Source: an uncultured bacterium
GTDB taxonomy: Bacteria > Bacillota > Clostridia > Oscillospirales > Oscillospiraceae
Length of the DNA: 50,901 bases
Reading direction: 5' to 3'
Assembly (NCBI GenBank): GCA_946548895.1
Contig: CAMNQF010000025.1
Location: 1-50,901 of the forward strand
The notes under the pieces are model-generated. The model ran no database searches. It saw only the letters and a program-made list of their open reading frames with translations, and was not told the origin of the DNA. Made by a program: the position numbers and the translations under genes. Shown piece by piece: positions 49,393-50,901 of this stretch. Position 1 is the stretch's first letter, and every line of letters begins with the position of its first letter.

Positions 49393-50346
49393 CTAATTTT
49401 CTGATAAATAGTCCTGAAGGAACGTTTCCACCGCGGTCCAATAGAGGTTCTGGTCCGTTCCCACCGAACAGGCGTGGCCCGCCCCGGGCATCCACAGGAA
49501 ACTCTTGGGGCATTTAGCCGCCTGGTACAGCTTGCCCATCATAGAGGCGGGGACAAAATCGTCCTCCACGCCGTGGACAAACAAGGTGGGCGTCCTGGAC
49601 TGGGCCACGGCCTTGATGGGGGCGGCCTCCCGCAGGTCGAAGCGGGCCCGGCGCAGGGCGGTCCGGCGCAAGACGGCGAACAGCGGCCCCGCCGCCAGCG
49701 GCAGCCCGGCGGGCCGGTCCTCCCAGTGGCCGATGAGGTAGCGCATCTCCGCCTCGATGGAGGTATAGGAGCAGTCGGCCACGGCGGCCTTCACCTGCCG
49801 GGGCAGGGCCCCGCCGGTGGCCATCAGCACGCTGGCCGCGCCCATAGACACGCCGTGGAGCAAAATCTCCGCCTCCGGGTCCCGGCGGACGATGTAGTTG
49901 CACCAGCCCAGCAGGTCCAGCCGCTCGTCGTAGCCCCAGCCCACATAGTCGCCCTCGCTCTGGCCATGGCCCCTCTGGTCGGGCAGGAGCACGTGCCAGC
50001 CCCGCTCGTTGTAGTGCTTGGCAATGGCGCCCATGGACTCGTAGGTGTCATGGTAGCCATGGACGCACAGGGCCCAGCGGTGGCAGCCCTCCCGGCCGGG
50101 GGCCACCGCCGCCCACAGGATCAGCCCGTCCAGGGCCTGGATGGTGGCCTCCCGAAAGCCCTCCGCCCTGCGGGCCCACCGCCGCCCCTCCTCCTGGACG
50201 GGATTGGCGTCCGCCTCCTCCGGGTCCCGGACCAGGGGAATCATACACTTGCCGTACAGGTAATTGCCCAGGGCGGTCAGTCCGCCCGCCGCGCCGGCCC
50301 CGGCGGCGGCCAGCCCCAGCAGCCCAAAGGTGGTTTTCTTCTTCAT
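49393..50346 (-). CDS. Alpha/beta hydrolase (YqkD-like)
   Basis: 317-aa serine hydrolase with an N-terminal signal-anchor (about residues 7-28, GLLGLAAAGAGAAGGLTALG). Seen: oxyanion region LCVHGYHDTY, LLPDQRGHGQSEGDYVGWGY, nucleophile elbow G-V-S-M-G (Ser167), the FVHGVEDDFVP aspartate and MPGAGHACS histidine. Length and order match the YqkD/serine aminopeptidase S33 group. The hydrophobic N-terminus suggests a membrane-anchored enzyme; substrate unknown. Confidence 0.88.
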   Translation of the reverse strand: MKKKTTFGLLGLAAAGAGAAGGLTALGNYLYGKCMIPLVRDPEEADANPVQEEGRRWARRAEGFREATIQALDGLILWAAVAPGREGCHRWALCVHGYHDTYESMGAIAKHYNERGWHVLLPDQRGHGQSEGDYVGWGYDERLDLLGWCNYIVRRDPEAEILLHGVSMGAASVLMATGGALPRQVKAAVADCSYTSIEAEMRYLIGHWEDRPAGLPLAAGPLFAVLRRTALRRARFDLREAAPIKAVAQSRTPTLFVHGVEDDFVPASMMGKLYQAAKCPKSFLWMPGAGHACSVGTDQNLYWTAVETFLQDYLSEN

Positions 50347-50527
50347 AGCGGCCTCCCCGACTCGTTTTCCCCATCATACTCCCGGCGCTCCCGACCGTCA
50401 ACGGGGAACCTGTAAAACCTTTGTAAATTCGGGTCCGGCGGCCGCCCGCGTGCAACCCGGCTATCTGGAAGGTCCATTTTTCGGGTCTTTATGAAAAAAC
50501 TCGATGAAAAAAACTCTGCCGAACCGC
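50347..50527. other. Non-coding gap
   Basis: No gene seen. AT-richer than the flanks, with scattered runs of A. It leads into the LexA-like box and tRNA region; the hydrolase promoter must lie here, but I cannot pick one. Confidence 0.5.
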
Positions 50528-50556
50528 TTGACTTTCGGCGGAGCGCGTGGTATCTT
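50528..50556 (+). promoter_or_regulatory. Promoter upstream of a LexA-like box
   Basis: TTGACT (50528-50533), 17 nt, TATCTT (50551-50556), on the plus strand in the gap between the hydrolase gene and the tRNAs. No convincing gene follows in that direction. Confidence 0.55.
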
Positions 50557-50566
50557 AAGGAACGAA

Positions 50567-50584
50567 TTAGAACAGCTGTTCTAA
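50567..50584. promoter_or_regulatory. LexA/SOS-like palindrome
   Basis: Perfect palindrome TTAGAACAGCTGTTCTAA, with the Firmicutes LexA core GAAC-N4-GTTC. It lies just after a plus-strand -10 box, where a repressor would block transcription. Confidence 0.6.
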
Positions 50585-50703
50585 AATAGAAGGGAGGTTC
50601 GAGTAAGGAGTGGTTTTGTTATCCGCAGCGGCGCAGGCCCCGCCTTTTTTCGATTTAGCCATCGTCAGCGGCACAGGCAGGGAGCCGCAAGGAGGAGCAA
50701 TAG

Positions 50704-50739
50704 AAAACGAGCAACCCCTGACGGGGTCACTCATTTTCT
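50704..50739. terminator. Terminator after the tRNA cluster
   Basis: GAAAA.GAG..ACCCC-TGAC-GGGGT..CTC.TTTTC, an interrupted stem that reads T-rich on both strands. On the minus strand it lies directly after tRNA-Tyr. Confidence 0.7.
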
Positions 50740-50823
50740 GGTGGAGGAGGATGGATTCGAACCATCGAAGGCAAAGCCAGCAGATTTACAGTCTGTCCCC
50801 TTTGGCCACTTGGGTACTCCTCC
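50739..50823 (-). tRNA. tRNA-Tyr (GTA)
   Basis: Long-variable-arm tRNA with acceptor GGAGGAG/CTCCTCC, anticodon loop CTGTAAA (anticodon GTA), T-loop GGTTCGAATCC and encoded CCA. All stems pair. Confidence 0.95.
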
Positions 50824-50846
50824 GTATGCAATTGAGCGGAAGAAGG

Positions 50847-50901
50847 TGGAGCTGGTGGACGGATTCGAACCCCCGACCTGCTGATTACAAATCAGCTGCT
50901 C
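50847..50901 (-). tRNA. tRNA-Thr (TGT), 5' end cut by the window edge
   Basis: Anticodon stem CTGAT-TTGTA-ATCAG with anticodon TGT, T-arm GGTTCGAATCC, acceptor half CACCAGC, discriminator T and CCA. The D-arm end lies past 50901. Confidence 0.93.

Noticed and set aside
50621-50760. Possible small protein after the LexA-like box, reading into tRNA-Tyr
   Set aside because: The frame continues through a terminator-like hairpin and antisense through the tRNAs, typical of spurious annotations.
1-50901. CRISPR array or anti-phage defence island
   Set aside because: No regularly spaced direct repeats and no cas, restriction, toxin or retron genes were seen; dispersed repeats are irregularly placed.

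Overview
The window is a high-GC (low-to-mid 60s % by eye) stretch of a Firmicutes chromosome. The gene content fits the class Clostridia: CNNM/CorC exporter, CsbB/YfhO-type pair, MreB, MurA/MurC, YloU/FakA, RqcH, Mini-III, a HrcA-type CIRCE box and a PBSX-type phage module. High GC plus abundant intergenic palindromic repeats suggest an Oscillospiraceae relative of Flavonifractor, Lawsonibacter or Pseudoflavonifractor. That placement is inference; there is no rRNA gene here.

Layout. 1-1139: 3' part of thrS. 1181-6200 (minus): a CBS-domain membrane protein, a lipid-carrier glycosyltransferase plus YfhO-like membrane protein, and a rubredoxin. 6354-9233: dacF-like carboxypeptidase (+) and murC (-). 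9434-10904 (minus): PadR regulator plus HAAS/DUF4097 membrane protein behind a palindromic promoter. 11420-12442 (minus): mreB. 12715-13022 (minus): an apparently non-coding, hairpin-rich transcription unit. 13124-26384 (minus): a compact operon of 17 contractile-phage genes. 26535-29353 (minus): rlmH, walJ-like, murA. 29724-31640 (+): htpG behind a perfect CIRCE operator. 31969-32895: a small, lower-GC island of DNA-binding genes lying between inverted copies of a repeat. 33373-40528 (mostly +): asp23-like, fakA, XRE regulator with two membrane proteins, RluD-like synthase, small proteins, sigma factor with a membrane partner, rhomboid protease. 40662-44230 (+): MarR regulator and a fused ABC exporter. 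44455-47250 (+): Mini-III, RqcH, thioesterase. 47280-50346 (minus): pullulanase and an alpha/beta hydrolase. 50739-50901 (minus): tRNA-Tyr and tRNA-Thr.

Most interesting points. (1) The phage operon is intact from terminase to gpI, but has no tape measure of normal size, integrase, repressor, lysis genes or tail fibres. Its head genes are in an unusual order, and host-type repeats have entered three of its gene gaps. This looks like a domesticated particle. (2) Three families of structured intergenic repeats (called A, B and C here) recur. Families A and B show compensatory changes in their stems. B copies begin right after stop codons. One C copy is flanked by a 14-bp direct repeat that reconstructs an ancestral gene overlap. 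(3) A strong promoter drives an unassigned structured RNA between the phage operon and mreB. (4) Smaller signals: HrcA control of htpG, a LexA-like box near the tRNAs, a rubredoxin with one residue missing from its first cysteine pair, a slippery A7 frameshift site, and a freshly broken ribbon-helix-helix paralogue.
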